A stretch of DNA of 64,000 bases from positions 1,178,001 to 1,242,000 of the forward strand of contig NZ_JBLZUR010000002.1 in NCBI RefSeq assembly GCF_048565625.1, written 5' to 3'. A model generated the notes under the pieces. That model was not told where the DNA came from, did not search any database, and worked only from the letters and a program-made list of their open reading frames with translations. The stretch's first letter is position 1. Each line of letters starts with the position of its first letter. Positions 17,333 to 28,709 of this stretch are shown piece by piece. The translations under genes were made by a program, and so were the position numbers. This DNA comes from JBLZUR01 sp048565625. GTDB lineage: Bacteria; Pseudomonadota; Alphaproteobacteria; Sphingomonadales; Sphingomonadaceae.

Positions 17333-18644
17333 CTGAGAGCCAGAACCTCGACGAGTTCCTCGGCGCGAAGCCGGTGTCCGTCTGGCAGCGGCGGGGCAAG
17401 TGGATCGGCGCGGGCATCGGCCTGATCCTCATTCTGCTGCTGCTCGCCCGGTGCTTCAACGCCAAGCAGGAGGTGACCTATGCGACCGAGGACGCGACGC
17501 GCGGCGCGCTGACGGTCACGGTCTCCGCCACTGGCAAGCTGCAGCCGACCAATCAGGTCGAGGTCGGGTCCGAGCTTTCGGGGCTGGTCGAGCAGGTGCT
17601 GGTCGACGTGAACGCGCGGGTGGGGAAGGGGCAGGCGATCGCCATCCTCGATACGTCGCGGCTGGACGACACGATTACCCAGTCGCGGGCGACGCTCGAC
17701 GCGCGGCGCGCGGCGGTCGAGCAGGCGCAGGCGACGGTGCGCGAGGCGGAGGCGACGCTTGCCCGCTTCCGCGAGGTCAGCAAGCTGTCGGGCGGCAAGG
17801 TGCCGTCGAAGACCGAGATGGACACCGCGATCGCCACCGCCGCCCGCGCGCGTGCCGATCTTGCCGCCGCACAGGCGAACGTGACGCAGGCGGATGCGCA
17901 GCTTTCCTCCGACCAGACCAACCGGTCGCGTGCGGTGATCCGGTCGCCGGTGAACGGCGTGGTGTTATCGCGCTCGGTCGATCCGGGGCAGACGGTCGCG
18001 GCGTCGTTCAACACGCCGACCCTGTTCGTCATCGCCGAGGACCTGCGCCAGATGAAGCTGGAGGCGTCGATCGACGAGGCGGATGTCGGCGCGGTCAAGC
18101 AGGGGCAGAACGCCAGCTTTACGGTGGACGCTTATCCCGGCCAAACCTTCCCGGCGAAGATCACGCGGGTAAACCTGGGGTCGGACAGCACGTCGACCAG
18201 CTCGTCTTCGAGTTCATCCACAACCGCGAGCGCGAGCAGTTCGTCGGTGGTCGCCTATACCGCCGTCCTGTCGGTCGCGAATCCGAGCGAGCAGCTGCGG
18301 CCGGGGATGACGGCGACGGCGGACATCCTGGTGCAGGAGAAGCGCAACGTCCTGCTGATCCCCAATGCCGCGCTCCGCTTCACGCCGCAGCAGGCGACGG
18401 GCGGGCGGCAGAAGAGCGGCTTCATGTCAGCGATGGCACCGGGTCCGCCGGGCCGCCGCAATCGTCCGGAGCAGGAGCGGACGATCGGCGCGGGGAGCCG
18501 CCAGACGATCTATGTGCTGCAGGGGAATACGCTGAAGCCGGTGCAGGTGGTGACCGGTGCGACCGACGGGCGGCATACCGAGGTGACGAGCGACGACCTC
18601 AAGCCCGGCATGGCGGTGGTGACCGGCCAGAAGGCCGCGGCCGA

Positions 18645-18648
<4 letters not shown>
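17329..18648 (+). CDS. macA: MacA-like periplasmic adaptor subunit of an ABC efflux system
   Basis: A membrane-fusion protein that links the inner-membrane ABC transporter to the outer-membrane channel. The 439-residue product has one N-terminal membrane helix (GAGIGLILILLLLARCF), biotinyl-lipoyl-like and HlyD regions (GQAIAILDTSRLDD, RSPVNGVVLSRSVDPGQTV), a coiled-coil hairpin (residues about 120-200) and a beta-barrel. An unusual Ser/Thr run lies near residues 285-305, in the beta-barrel domain. Start ATG at 17329 overlaps the upstream stop, and the end overlaps the ATPase gene by 4 bases (GTGA), so all three are probably co-translated. Confidence 0.93.
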
Positions 18649-19361
<713 letters not shown>

Positions 19362-19380
19362 AGGAGCTAAACTCCACCTC

Positions 19381-19454
19381 TGTTCGCGCTGAGCTTGTCG
19401 AAGCGCCAGTGAGACGGTCGGCGCTGGCCCTTCGACAGGCTCAGGGCGAACGGC
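19381..19454. repeat. Palindromic repeat, RPEPVEG family (copy B2)
   Basis: A 74-bp element with imperfect inverted ends (TGTTCGCGCTGAGCTTGTCG and CGACAGGCTCAGGGCGAACG), placed between the ATPase and permease genes of the same efflux operon. It is the same family as 13059-13133 and 41144-41219. The following gene has its own good ribosome-binding site. Confidence 0.9.
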
Positions 19455-19497
19455 GTTGGAAATGCGTCGGTCCGTACTTCGGGGAGGAGGAGTAAGG

Positions 19498-20706
19498 ATG
19501 CTCGGCACCACAATCCTCCTCGCTTTCCGGGAGATCCGGCGGCACCTGCTGCGGTCGTTCCTGACCATCCTTGGCATCGTCATCGGTGTGGCGGCGGTGA
19601 TCACGATGGTCACGCTCGGCAACGGCGCAACGGCGGCGGTGAAGGAGCAGATCTCCAGCCTCGGCTCCAATCTGCTGATGATCCGGCCGGGGCAGCGCAT
19701 GGGGCCGGGCGGTGGCGGGGAATCGCCGCCGCCATTCAAGCTGGAGGACCTGGACGTCATCCGCGAGCAGATCGGCGGGGTGCGGGCAGTGGCCGGACAG
19801 GCGCAGGCGTCCGGCACGGCGGTGCGCAACGCGCAGAACTGGTCGACGACGGTCAACGGGACGACCAACGACTATCTGGTCGCGCAGAACTGGGCGCTGA
19901 AGGAGGGGCGGCAGTTCTCAACCGCCGAGGAGCAGGCGGGCAAGTCCGTCTGCATCATCGGCAACACCATCGTCACCAACCTCTTCCAGGGCGTCGATCC
20001 GATCGGGGAGCGGTTCCGCATCAAGGACGTGTCCTGCGAGGTGATCGGCGTGCTCGCTACGCGTGGCCAAGGCGGGTTCGGCAACGATCAGGACGACACC
20101 GTGGTCATGCCGCTGAAGACGGTGCAGCGCCGCTTTTCCGGCAATCGGGACATCCGATCGATCATGGTCGCGGTCGATCCCGAATACGACACGGCGATGG
20201 TCAGCCGGAGCCTGACCGCGCTGCTCCGCGAACGGCGGAACCTGACCGGCAGCCAGCCGGACAACTTCAACATCCTCGACACCAAGCAGATCTCCGACGC
20301 GGTTTCCGGTTCGACGCAGGTTATGACGGCGCTCTTGGGCGCGGTCGCCGCGGTGAGCCTGATCGTCGGGGGGATTGGGATCATGAACATCATGCTCGTT
20401 TCCGTGACGGAGCGGACGCGGGAGATCGGCATCCGCCTTGCGATCGGTGCGCTGAGCCATGAGGTGTTGTTGCAGTTCCTCGTCGAGGCGGTGGCCTTGT
20501 CGTGTCTCGGCGGGATCATCGGCATCATCCTGGCGCTGATCGCGACCGTCAGCCTTGCGCCGGTGATGGGTATCCCGTTCACGTTCGATGTCGGGATCAA
20601 CGTGCTGAGCTTTGTTTTCTCAGCCCTTATTGGGGTGGTGTTCGGCTATTTTCCCGCGCGGCGGGCGGCGGGCCTGAACCCGATTGAGGCGCTGAGGCAC
20701 GAGTGA
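19498..20706 (+). CDS. MacB-type ABC transporter permease
   Basis: The membrane subunit of the efflux system. The 402-residue product has the MacB layout: an N-terminal membrane helix (SFLTILGIVIGVAAVITMVT), a large periplasmic domain (residues about 45-275, with SSLGSNLLMIRPG), and three C-terminal helices (GGIGIMNIMLVSVTERTREI, the FtsX-like signature). The ATG at 19498 is preceded by GGGGAGGAGGAGTAAGG, a very strong ribosome-binding site; the longer frame from 19456 has none. The substrate is not evident. Confidence 0.94.
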   Translation: MLGTTILLAFREIRRHLLRSFLTILGIVIGVAAVITMVTLGNGATAAVKEQISSLGSNLLMIRPGQRMGPGGGGESPPPFKLEDLDVIREQIGGVRAVAGQAQASGTAVRNAQNWSTTVNGTTNDYLVAQNWALKEGRQFSTAEEQAGKSVCIIGNTIVTNLFQGVDPIGERFRIKDVSCEVIGVLATRGQGGFGNDQDDTVVMPLKTVQRRFSGNRDIRSIMVAVDPEYDTAMVSRSLTALLRERRNLTGSQPDNFNILDTKQISDAVSGSTQVMTALLGAVAAVSLIVGGIGIMNIMLVSVTERTREIGIRLAIGALSHEVLLQFLVEAVALSCLGGIIGIILALIATVSLAPVMGIPFTFDVGINVLSFVFSALIGVVFGYFPARRAAGLNPIEALRHE

Positions 20707-20716
20707 ACAGGATGTC

Positions 20717-20778
20717 GTCACCCCAGCGTAGGCTGGGGTTGCTTGGACCGAAGCGATGCCAGCCTTCGCTGGCATGAC
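20717..20778. repeat. Palindromic repeat, CCAGC/GCTGG family (copy C1)
   Basis: A 62-bp element bounded by GTCA and TGAC, made of two hairpins: CCCCAGCGTAGGCTGGGG at 20721-20738 and ATGCCAGCCTTCGCTGGCAT at 20756-20775. It sits between the efflux permease and rnr. A second copy lies at 39130-39207. Confidence 0.9.
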
Positions 20779-20803
20779 ACAGTAGGGCATGTCAGGAAGC
20801 AGA

Positions 20804-23017
20804 ATGGCGAACCCTCAGCACCCCGGCCTTCCCAGCCGCCAGCAGATCCTCGAATTCATCACCTCGTCCGAACAGCCGGCGGGCAAGCGGGAGATCGCCA
20901 AGGCATTCGGGCTGCACGGTGCGGACAAGATCGCGTTGAAGGCGCTGTTGAAGGACATGGGTGACGAGGGGCTGATCGACAGCGCCCCCGGACGCGCGTT
21001 CCACAAGATGGGCGGCATCCCCAAGGTCACGGTGCTGCGCGTGATCGACATCGACGGGGATCAGGTGATCGCCACGCCCGAGCGGTGGGAAAGCGACGCG
21101 CCGCCGCCGAAGCTGCGCGTGCGGGAGAAGGGGAAGCGATCGGCACTGGGCGTCGGTGATCGCATCCTCGCGCGGACCGAGGAGGCGGGGCGCGGCTGGA
21201 TCGCGCATCCGATGAAAAAACTGGCGCGCGGCGAGGAGCTGGTGCTGGGCGTCGTGCATGAAGAGGGCGACCGCCACTGGCTGAAGCCGGTCGACAAGCG
21301 CGAGCGGCGCGAGCTGATGATCTCCGACCTGGGCGGGGCAGCGGTCGGCGACCTCGTGCTCGCGGAGAAGACCGGACGCTTGCCACGCATCACCGCGCGG
21401 GTGACCGAGCGGCTGGGTGATCCCTTCGCACCGCGCAGCTTCAGCCTGATCGCGATCCACAAGTTCGGCATCCCCGATGTCATGCCGGAGGCGGCGATCG
21501 AGGAGGCGGAGCGGGTCGCCGAGAAGGCGCTTGGCGAGCGCGAGGACCTGACGCACCTGCCGATCGTCGCGATCGATCCCGCGGATGCGCGCGACCATGA
21601 CGATGCGGTCTGGGCGACGCCCGACGACGATCCGAAGAATGCGGGTGGTTTCAAGGCGATCGTGGCGATTGCTGACGTGTCGTTCTACGTTCGGCCCGGT
21701 TCGGCGCTGGACCGCGAGGCGCGGAAGCGGGGCAACAGCGTCTATTTTCCGGACCGGGTCGTGCCGATGCTGCCGGAGAAGCTGTCGGCCGACATCTGCT
21801 CGCTGAAGGAAGGCGCGGACCGGGCAGCGCTGGCTTGTCACCTGACGATAGACAAGGCTGGTAAGCTGTTGAATTGGCGGTTTGCGCGCGCGCGGGTGCG
21901 TATCGCTGCGAACATCGCTTATGAGGATGCGCAGGCGGCGATTGACGGCACGCTCGATCACTCGCTTACCGAGGAGGCGCTCAAGCCGCTCTGGGCGTGC
22001 TGGGGTGCGCTGAAGGCCGCGCGTGATGCGCGGCAGCCGCTCGACCTCGACCTGCCTGAGCGGCGGGTGGTGCTGGACGAGAAGGGGCGCATCATGTCGG
22101 TCGCGGCGCGCGAGCGGCTCGATGCGCACCGGTTGATCGAAGATTACATGATCGCTGCCAATGTCGCCGCCGCCAAGGCGCTGGAGGCCAAGAAGGCACC
22201 GGTCATGTACCGCGACCATGAGGTGCCGAGCCGCGAGAAGCTGGTGGCGCTGAAGGACTATCTGGAGACCTTCGGGATCAGCTTTGCACTAGGTCAGGTG
22301 ATCAAGCCGGCGACGTTCAATCATTTCATCGAGTTGGTGAAGGATCATGACAACCGGCAAGAGATCATGGAGATGGTCCTGCGGTCGCAGACGCAGGCCT
22401 ATTACGCGCCGACCAACACGGGCCATTTCGGGCTGTCGCTCGGCTCCTACGCGCATTTCACCTCGCCGATCCGACGCTACGCCGACCTGCTGGTCCACCG
22501 GTCGCTGGTGCGGGCCTATGGCCTCGGCGAGGGCGGGCTGACCGACGACGAGACCGAGACGATGAGCCGGCTGGGCGAGCTGATCAGCCAGGCCGAGCGT
22601 CGCGCGATGGAGGCGGAGCGCGAGACGATCGACCGTTATGTCGCTGCTTATCTGTCGACGCATGTCGGCGAGCTGCTCGATACGCGGATCACGGGTGTAC
22701 AGGCGTTCGGCTTTTTCGCGACAGTGGAGGGACTTGGCGGCGACGGCTTGGTGCCGGTATCAACACTCGGCGTCGAGCGGTTCAACTATGACGAGGCCGC
22801 GCGCGCGCTTGAGGGCGAGCAGACGGGAGATCGCTATACCGTCGGGCAGAAGCTCCAGCTGCGGCTGGTCGAAGCGAACCCGATCAGCGGATCGCTGCGC
22901 TTCGAACTGCCGGAAGGGGCGAACCACCTTCCGGTGCGGCGCGACGGCAAGGACCGGCGGCCGATGGGGCGCCGGGGCCGGCCCGCCAATATCCGTCACA
23001 AGGGCGGACGCCGCTAG
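20804..23017 (+). CDS. rnr: Ribonuclease R
   Basis: RNase R is a 3'-to-5' exoribonuclease that degrades structured RNA. The 737-residue product has an N-terminal winged-helix-like domain (PSRQQILEFITSSEQPAGKR), cold-shock domains, the RNB catalytic domain with its metal-binding Asp cluster (AIDPADARDHDDAVWA), and a C-terminal S1 domain (RITGVQAFGFFATVEGLGGD) followed by a basic tail. ATG at 20804 has AGGAAG five bases upstream and gives the natural start; an in-frame ATG at 20789 would add five residues. It converges on argC with one base between the stop codons. Confidence 0.96.
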   Translation: MANPQHPGLPSRQQILEFITSSEQPAGKREIAKAFGLHGADKIALKALLKDMGDEGLIDSAPGRAFHKMGGIPKVTVLRVIDIDGDQVIATPERWESDAPPPKLRVREKGKRSALGVGDRILARTEEAGRGWIAHPMKKLARGEELVLGVVHEEGDRHWLKPVDKRERRELMISDLGGAAVGDLVLAEKTGRLPRITARVTERLGDPFAPRSFSLIAIHKFGIPDVMPEAAIEEAERVAEKALGEREDLTHLPIVAIDPADARDHDDAVWATPDDDPKNAGGFKAIVAIADVSFYVRPGSALDREARKRGNSVYFPDRVVPMLPEKLSADICSLKEGADRAALACHLTIDKAGKLLNWRFARARVRIAANIAYEDAQAAIDGTLDHSLTEEALKPLWACWGALKAARDARQPLDLDLPERRVVLDEKGRIMSVAARERLDAHRLIEDYMIAANVAAAKALEAKKAPVMYRDHEVPSREKLVALKDYLETFGISFALGQVIKPATFNHFIELVKDHDNRQEIMEMVLRSQTQAYYAPTNTGHFGLSLGSYAHFTSPIRRYADLLVHRSLVRAYGLGEGGLTDDETETMSRLGELISQAERRAMEAERETIDRYVAAYLSTHVGELLDTRITGVQAFGFFATVEGLGGDGLVPVSTLGVERFNYDEAARALEGEQTGDRYTVGQKLQLRLVEANPISGSLRFELPEGANHLPVRRDGKDRRPMGRRGRPANIRHKGGRR

Positions 23018-23018
23018 G

Positions 23019-23936
23019 TCAGAGGCGCAGCCCGGTCGCCTCGTCGAGCCCGGCGAGGATGTTCAGGTTCTGCACCGCCGCGCCGCCCGCGCCCTTGCCG
23101 AGATTGTCGAGCGCGGCGACGAGGTTGACCTGTCCGGTGGCTTCATTGGCGAAGACGAAGAGGTCGAGGCGGTCGCTGCCGGCAAGGTGCTCTACAGGCA
23201 AACCGGCCTGATCGTAATCGGCAACGACCCGGACGACGCGCGAGCCTGCGTAGTGATCGCCCAGCGCCTGGCGGAGTTGCTTCGCACTTCCTGAAATGGC
23301 GCTGGCGGGCAGCGGCACCTCCACAATCATGCCGCGGTGGAGGTTCGCCACTGCCGGCGTGAAGAGCGGCGGGTGAGCGAGGCGGCTATGCGCCTGCATC
23401 TCCGGAACATGCTTGTGGGCGAGGCCGAGGGCGTAGGTGCGCCATGCCGACGGCGCGCTATCCGCACTCTCGTACTCGGCGATCATCGCCTTGCCGCCGC
23501 CGGAATAGCCCGAGACGGCGTTGCAGGTGAGCGGCCAGTCGGTGTGGATCAGCCCCGCCTTCACCAGCGGAGCGACGAGCGCGATGAAGCCAGTGGAATA
23601 GCAGCCCGGATTGCTGATCCGCTTCGACGCGGCGACGGCTGCATGGCCGACCAGCTCGGGGAAGCCGTAGGTCCAGTCCGGTGCGGTGCGGTGCGCGGTC
23701 GAGGCATCGACGATCCGGGTATCGGGATTGGTGATCAGGGCAACCGCCTGCCGCGCAGCATCGTCGGGAAGGCAGAGGATGACGATGTCCGCGGCGTTCA
23801 GCGCCTCCGCCCGCGCGCCCTCGTCCTTCCGGCGGTCGTCGGGGATGGTGATGAGGCTGATGTCGGTTCGGCCGGTCAGCCGGTCGCGAATCTCCAAACC
23901 GGTGGTGCCGGCGGCACCGTCGATGAACACCTTCAT
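23019..23936 (-). CDS. argC: N-acetyl-gamma-glutamyl-phosphate reductase (short type)
   Basis: ArgC reduces N-acetylglutamyl phosphate to the semialdehyde in arginine synthesis, using NADPH. The 305-residue product is the shorter of the two ArgC types. It begins with the nucleotide-binding segment MKVFIDGAAGTTGLEIRDRL and has the catalytic Cys in NPGCYSTGFIALVAPL. A longer frame to 24041 lies within the next gene and is rejected; the ATG at 23936 gives the normal N-terminus. It starts 1 base after the NlpC/P60 gene ends, so the two may be co-transcribed. Confidence 0.95.
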   Translation of the reverse strand: MKVFIDGAAGTTGLEIRDRLTGRTDISLITIPDDRRKDEGARAEALNAADIVILCLPDDAARQAVALITNPDTRIVDASTAHRTAPDWTYGFPELVGHAAVAASKRISNPGCYSTGFIALVAPLVKAGLIHTDWPLTCNAVSGYSGGGKAMIAEYESADSAPSAWRTYALGLAHKHVPEMQAHSRLAHPPLFTPAVANLHRGMIVEVPLPASAISGSAKQLRQALGDHYAGSRVVRVVADYDQAGLPVEHLAGSDRLDLFVFANEATGQVNLVAALDNLGKGAGGAAVQNLNILAGLDEATGLRL

Positions 23937-23937
23937 G

Positions 23938-24852
23938 TCAGTTCTCCAGCCGGCGGACGGCGAGGATCGGTTCGGGATACGTGGCGAGGCGCGCGACCAC
24001 GTCGGCCAGCGGCTCGGCAACCACCGCCATCCAATGGGCATTGGCGTGGAGCAGGGTGCTTTCGTCCGTCATCAGGCCGACATGGCCGGGGAAGAAGACG
24101 ATGTCACCCCGCCGCAGCGGCGCATCGCGGTCGATCTCCACGCCGATCGATGCGCGTTGCTGGTCGCTGTCGCGCTGAACCTCCACGCCTGCGAAGGATA
24201 GGGCAAGCTGGACCAGACCGGAGCAATCCACGCCCCCGCCGCCGCGACCGCCCCAGAGATATGGCGCTCCCATCAACCGGGCGGCGACTTTGACGGGATC
24301 GCTATGACGGTCGAGCGGCTCGGCATGGCGGGCGTGGACGTAGCCGGTGTCCGTCGCGATGAACGCTCCCTCCGCTTCGCCAGCGAAGCGTGCGCCGATC
24401 GGCCAGCAGGCGGTCACGGGAGACTTGATATCAGGTTTAGAGAAGAGCAACGCGGAGCGGGCTGATACGCGATGATTGGGCATTGTAAACGAGCCGAGCG
24501 CGTCCTCCCGGATGTAGCCCACATAATGGTCGTGGGCCGAATATCCCCAGGCCCATCCGCCCGCCATTTCGAGGACGGCGAAATCCTCCCCGAGGAGCAG
24601 TTCAGATGTCGCTGTGGCTGTTGACGAGGCTGCGGCGCGGATTGGTTCCGCCGGGGCACGGGAAGCCATGACCTGCGGCCGCACATAGTGAGGCGCGAAC
24701 AGGCAACCGGCGAGCGCCACGTCGGCGATGTCCTTCCGCGCCGCGTTGACGCGTGGATCGAACGTGACGGATGGGCCGGTGAGGCGGAAGCGCTCAGTGG
24801 TGGGCGTGCGCGGCCTCTGGGGACTTGCTGGCGGCGCCAGGCTCGTCGCCAT
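23938..24852 (-). CDS. NlpC/P60 family cell-wall peptidase
   Basis: A cysteine peptidase expected to cut gamma-D-Glu-diamino-acid bonds in peptidoglycan peptides. The 304-residue product has an N-terminal SH3b-like region and a C-terminal NlpC/P60 domain: the catalytic Cys lies in GGGGVDCSGLVQLALSFAG, the His in FFPGHVGLMTD and a polar third residue in LLHANAHW. No clear signal peptide is visible. The ATG at 24852 overlaps the end of the upstream MarR gene by 59 bases; a TTG at 24876 would overlap more. Neighbours marR and argC give no direct functional link. Confidence 0.88.
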   Translation of the reverse strand: MATSLAPPASPQRPRTPTTERFRLTGPSVTFDPRVNAARKDIADVALAGCLFAPHYVRPQVMASRAPAEPIRAAASSTATATSELLLGEDFAVLEMAGGWAWGYSAHDHYVGYIREDALGSFTMPNHRVSARSALLFSKPDIKSPVTACWPIGARFAGEAEGAFIATDTGYVHARHAEPLDRHSDPVKVAARLMGAPYLWGGRGGGGVDCSGLVQLALSFAGVEVQRDSDQQRASIGVEIDRDAPLRRGDIVFFPGHVGLMTDESTLLHANAHWMAVVAEPLADVVARLATYPEPILAVRRLEN

Positions 24853-25159
24853 CGATAAGGTCGGCAAATCCGTCAAGGAAACTGGCCCCCGGGCTGGTGC
24901 GCGTCACGAACACGTTGCGCTTGTCGGCATCGTCGCGTTCGCGGCGCAGATAGCCCAGCGCGCCAAGCGTGTTCAAGGCGCGCGTCACCACGGGTTTCGA
25001 GACCGACAGAGCCTTGGCGAGCCCGCGCACCGTATGAGGCCCAGGGGTGAGATATACGATCATCAGCAAGGCCATCTGACGGTTGGTCAGATCCGGCGCG
25101 CCCGACCGGACGTATCCGACCAACGCATCCTTCCAATACGATAAGGCGATGGCACCCAT
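24794..25159 (-). CDS. MarR-family transcriptional regulator
   Basis: A small winged-helix DNA-binding protein of 121 residues. The central segment LTNRQMALLMIVYLTPGPHT, then VRGLAKALSVSKPVVTRALN (recognition helix) and LGYLRRERDDADKRNVFVT (wing), is characteristic of MarR proteins. The C-terminal dimerisation helix is short. It overlaps the NlpC/P60 gene downstream, which may be its target or simply its operon partner; the ligand is unknown. Confidence 0.85.
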   Translation of the reverse strand: MGAIALSYWKDALVGYVRSGAPDLTNRQMALLMIVYLTPGPHTVRGLAKALSVSKPVVTRALNTLGALGYLRRERDDADKRNVFVTRTSPGASFLDGFADLIDGDEPGAASKSPEAAHAHH

Positions 25160-25236
25160 GGTTCTTTGTCCTGTTACGCGAGTACTGCAGGGACTACCCC
25201 CCTACAGAGCCAGAACACCCAGAGAGGCCGTTCGTT

Positions 25237-26619
<1,383 letters not shown>

Positions 26620-26641
26620 GGTCCGGTCATAAGGAGGACGG

Positions 26642-27355
26642 ATGGCCGATCCAAGCGTGTCGATATGGAAGCCGGTGACCGGCGCATTCGTCGCTTTGTT
26701 GCCCATCACCGCCGTGGCGGCGCCGGTCTGTGCGGTTCCTGCGCGGGTCATTCCCGCGCCGGAGACTGCGCCGCCGCCGGGCGAGATCGTCCGGGATGCG
26801 CCGACGACGCATTATGTCCTCGCGATGACCTGGTCGCCGGAGTGGTGCCGGACGCATGCGGACAATCCCGACAGCCGGTTCGAATGCCACGACAACCGCT
26901 TCGGCCTGATCCTTCATGGCTTGTGGCCGAGCAATGCCGATGGGCGGCATCCGCGTTATTGCGGGCCAGCACCTGCCTTGTCGCCAGGCCTGGTGCGGCG
27001 GATGCTGTGCACCACGCCATCGGCCAAGCTCCTGCAGCACGAATGGGCGGCGCATGGCACCTGCGGCTGGGACAGCGCGGCACGGTATTTCGGGCAGGCA
27101 ACGACGCTTTGGCAGAGGCTACGGCGACCCGAGTTCCGGGAGGACATGACGGCGGGTGCGATCCGCGACCGCTTCGTCGCGCTCAACCCGGCGCTACCGC
27201 GCAAGGGCGTCCACATCCGGGTGGCGAGCGGCAATCGGCTGGACGAGATCTTCATCTGCTACGACCTGAAGTTCCGGCCGCGCGGCTGTCCGATGGGACC
27301 CGGAACACCCGACGGCGTGCGGATCAGGGTGGAGCCGGTCGCGCCTAAAGGGTGA
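26642..27355 (+). CDS. RNase T2-family secreted ribonuclease
   Basis: An endoribonuclease of the T2 family, expected in the periplasm or outside the cell. Both active-site motifs are present: LHGLWPSNADG (CAS I) and LQHEWAAHGTCGWD (CAS II), with the paired cysteines expected of the family. An N-terminal hydrophobic stretch (GAFVALLPITAVAAPVCA) looks like a signal peptide. AAGGAGG lies 6 bases before the ATG at 26642. The 237-residue length is normal. Its 3' end overlaps the convergent broken porin gene by 11 bases. Confidence 0.94.
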   Translation: MADPSVSIWKPVTGAFVALLPITAVAAPVCAVPARVIPAPETAPPPGEIVRDAPTTHYVLAMTWSPEWCRTHADNPDSRFECHDNRFGLILHGLWPSNADGRHPRYCGPAPALSPGLVRRMLCTTPSAKLLQHEWAAHGTCGWDSAARYFGQATTLWQRLRRPEFREDMTAGAIRDRFVALNPALPRKGVHIRVASGNRLDEIFICYDLKFRPRGCPMGPGTPDGVRIRVEPVAPKG

Positions 27356-28709
27356 GTTCGAGCGACGCGTAGCCGTATTCGGTGTCGCTCGTGTCCGGTG
27401 CGTTCGGTGCCGTGCGGAGGAAGCGGCCCTTGGCGAGGTAAGCGGCGCCCGCCTCGGCGCGGAGCAGCTTCGGCACAATCCAATAGCGGACGCGCCCTTC
27501 GAGCTGGTGGCCGGCGAACTTGCCGGACGCTCCGGCCGCATCGCGAACCCCAGTCGCGCCGAAGCTGTCGGTCGCGCTGTCCAGCCAGGTCGGGCGGTAG
27601 GCGATGAACGCGTCGAGGCGGTCGGTCGGAACCAGATCGACTTGAACCTCGGGCGAGCTGAGGTTGGAGCGCTGGATCGGGCCGTAGAGGCTGGTCGGTC
27701 CGTATTCCCAGCGCCGCGCGCCGAACAGCGTGTCGAAGCGGTTATATCGGCCAGGACTGCGCTTGTCGCCGGAGCCGAGATCGTACTTGGCGGCGATGCG
27801 TGGCGACCATGCCGCGGCGAAGGTGTGGCCGATCTCGGCGTGGAGGAAGTAGGCCAAGACATCGAGGTCGGTGAGGTCGGTCGCAGCGGTAGAGCCGCGC
27901 GCCTAGCCGAACTGGTAATCCGCCTCGAAGTCCCAATCCCATGCTCCGATCGCCGGCTTGCGGAACGCGCGTGCGCCGGTCGTCCAGAGGCGGCGATTGC
28001 GGGTGGCGAAGCGACGCGTGTCGTGCTCGGTCAGGCGATAGCCGTAGAACTCGATCGATCCGCCGAGCACCTTCTGCTTGGTGAACGAGCCGCCCAAGAA
28101 CTGGAGGTCGGTGCCTTCGTGATCCCAGCGGATCTTGTTGTCGGCGATGCCCTCCGCGTCGTTCGGCAGGCGGTTGTGTGGCATCAGCCAGAAGGCGCGG
28201 ATCATGTCCTTGTCGGCGTTGGTCCAGTCGAGCCGGGCGCCGGTGAAGCTGTTGATCGTGTTGCGGAACTGGTTGCGGGCGATGAGGCGGCGCGAACCGT
28301 CGTTGAAGATCTGACGGCCAAGCGTGAGGACCGCGCTCCTGCCTCCGAGCGCCTCGGTGAAGTCGTAGCCGATATAGGCCTGGCTGAGTTCGAGGGCGTT
28401 CACCTCGGTGGTGCCGACGGAGGTCACGTCTCGCTGGAAGTACGCGCGGGCGTCGATCACCTCGCCGCCTACTCGGAAGCCGCTGTTCTCGTACTGGGCG
28501 AACAGGCGGGTCTGGATGGTGAGCGCCGCATCGTCCTTGTTGAGGGCGGGACGGAACTGCCCGTCGATGCCCTCGCCGCGAACCCGGATGCTGCCGTTGA
28601 TCGTGACGCCTTCGGGCGAACCGATCGCTTTGTGGAGCGTCCCGTTCTGCATCTCCTGCGCGCTCGCTGGTACGGCAACGAGGGCGACAGCGAGCAGCGC
28701 GCGCCTCAT
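27345..28709 (-). pseudogene. Alginate-export-family outer-membrane channel, interrupted by one in-frame TAG
   Basis: Reading from ATG 28709, a signal peptide (MRRALLAVALVAVPASA) leads into an alternating beta-strand protein resembling the alginate_export family (AYIGYDFTEALGGRSAVLTL, GRQIFNDGSRRLIARNQFRN). Codon 269 (27903-27905) is TAG, after which the same frame resumes with ARGSTAATDLTDLDVLAYF and runs open to the stop at 27345, ending in LELTL, a plausible beta-barrel C-terminus. There is no frameshift, only the amber codon, so one C-to-T change from CAG (Gln) would explain it. The ATG overlaps the rimO stop (ATGA). It may be a recent pseudogene, a read-through gene or a sequence error. 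Confidence 0.82.

Noticed and set aside
25077..25092. TGACGGTTGGTCA as a fourth copy of the catabolic operator
   Set aside because: It lies inside the MarR coding region, has 5 rather than 6 bases between half sites, and lacks the flanking TTGAC/GGTCAG spacing.
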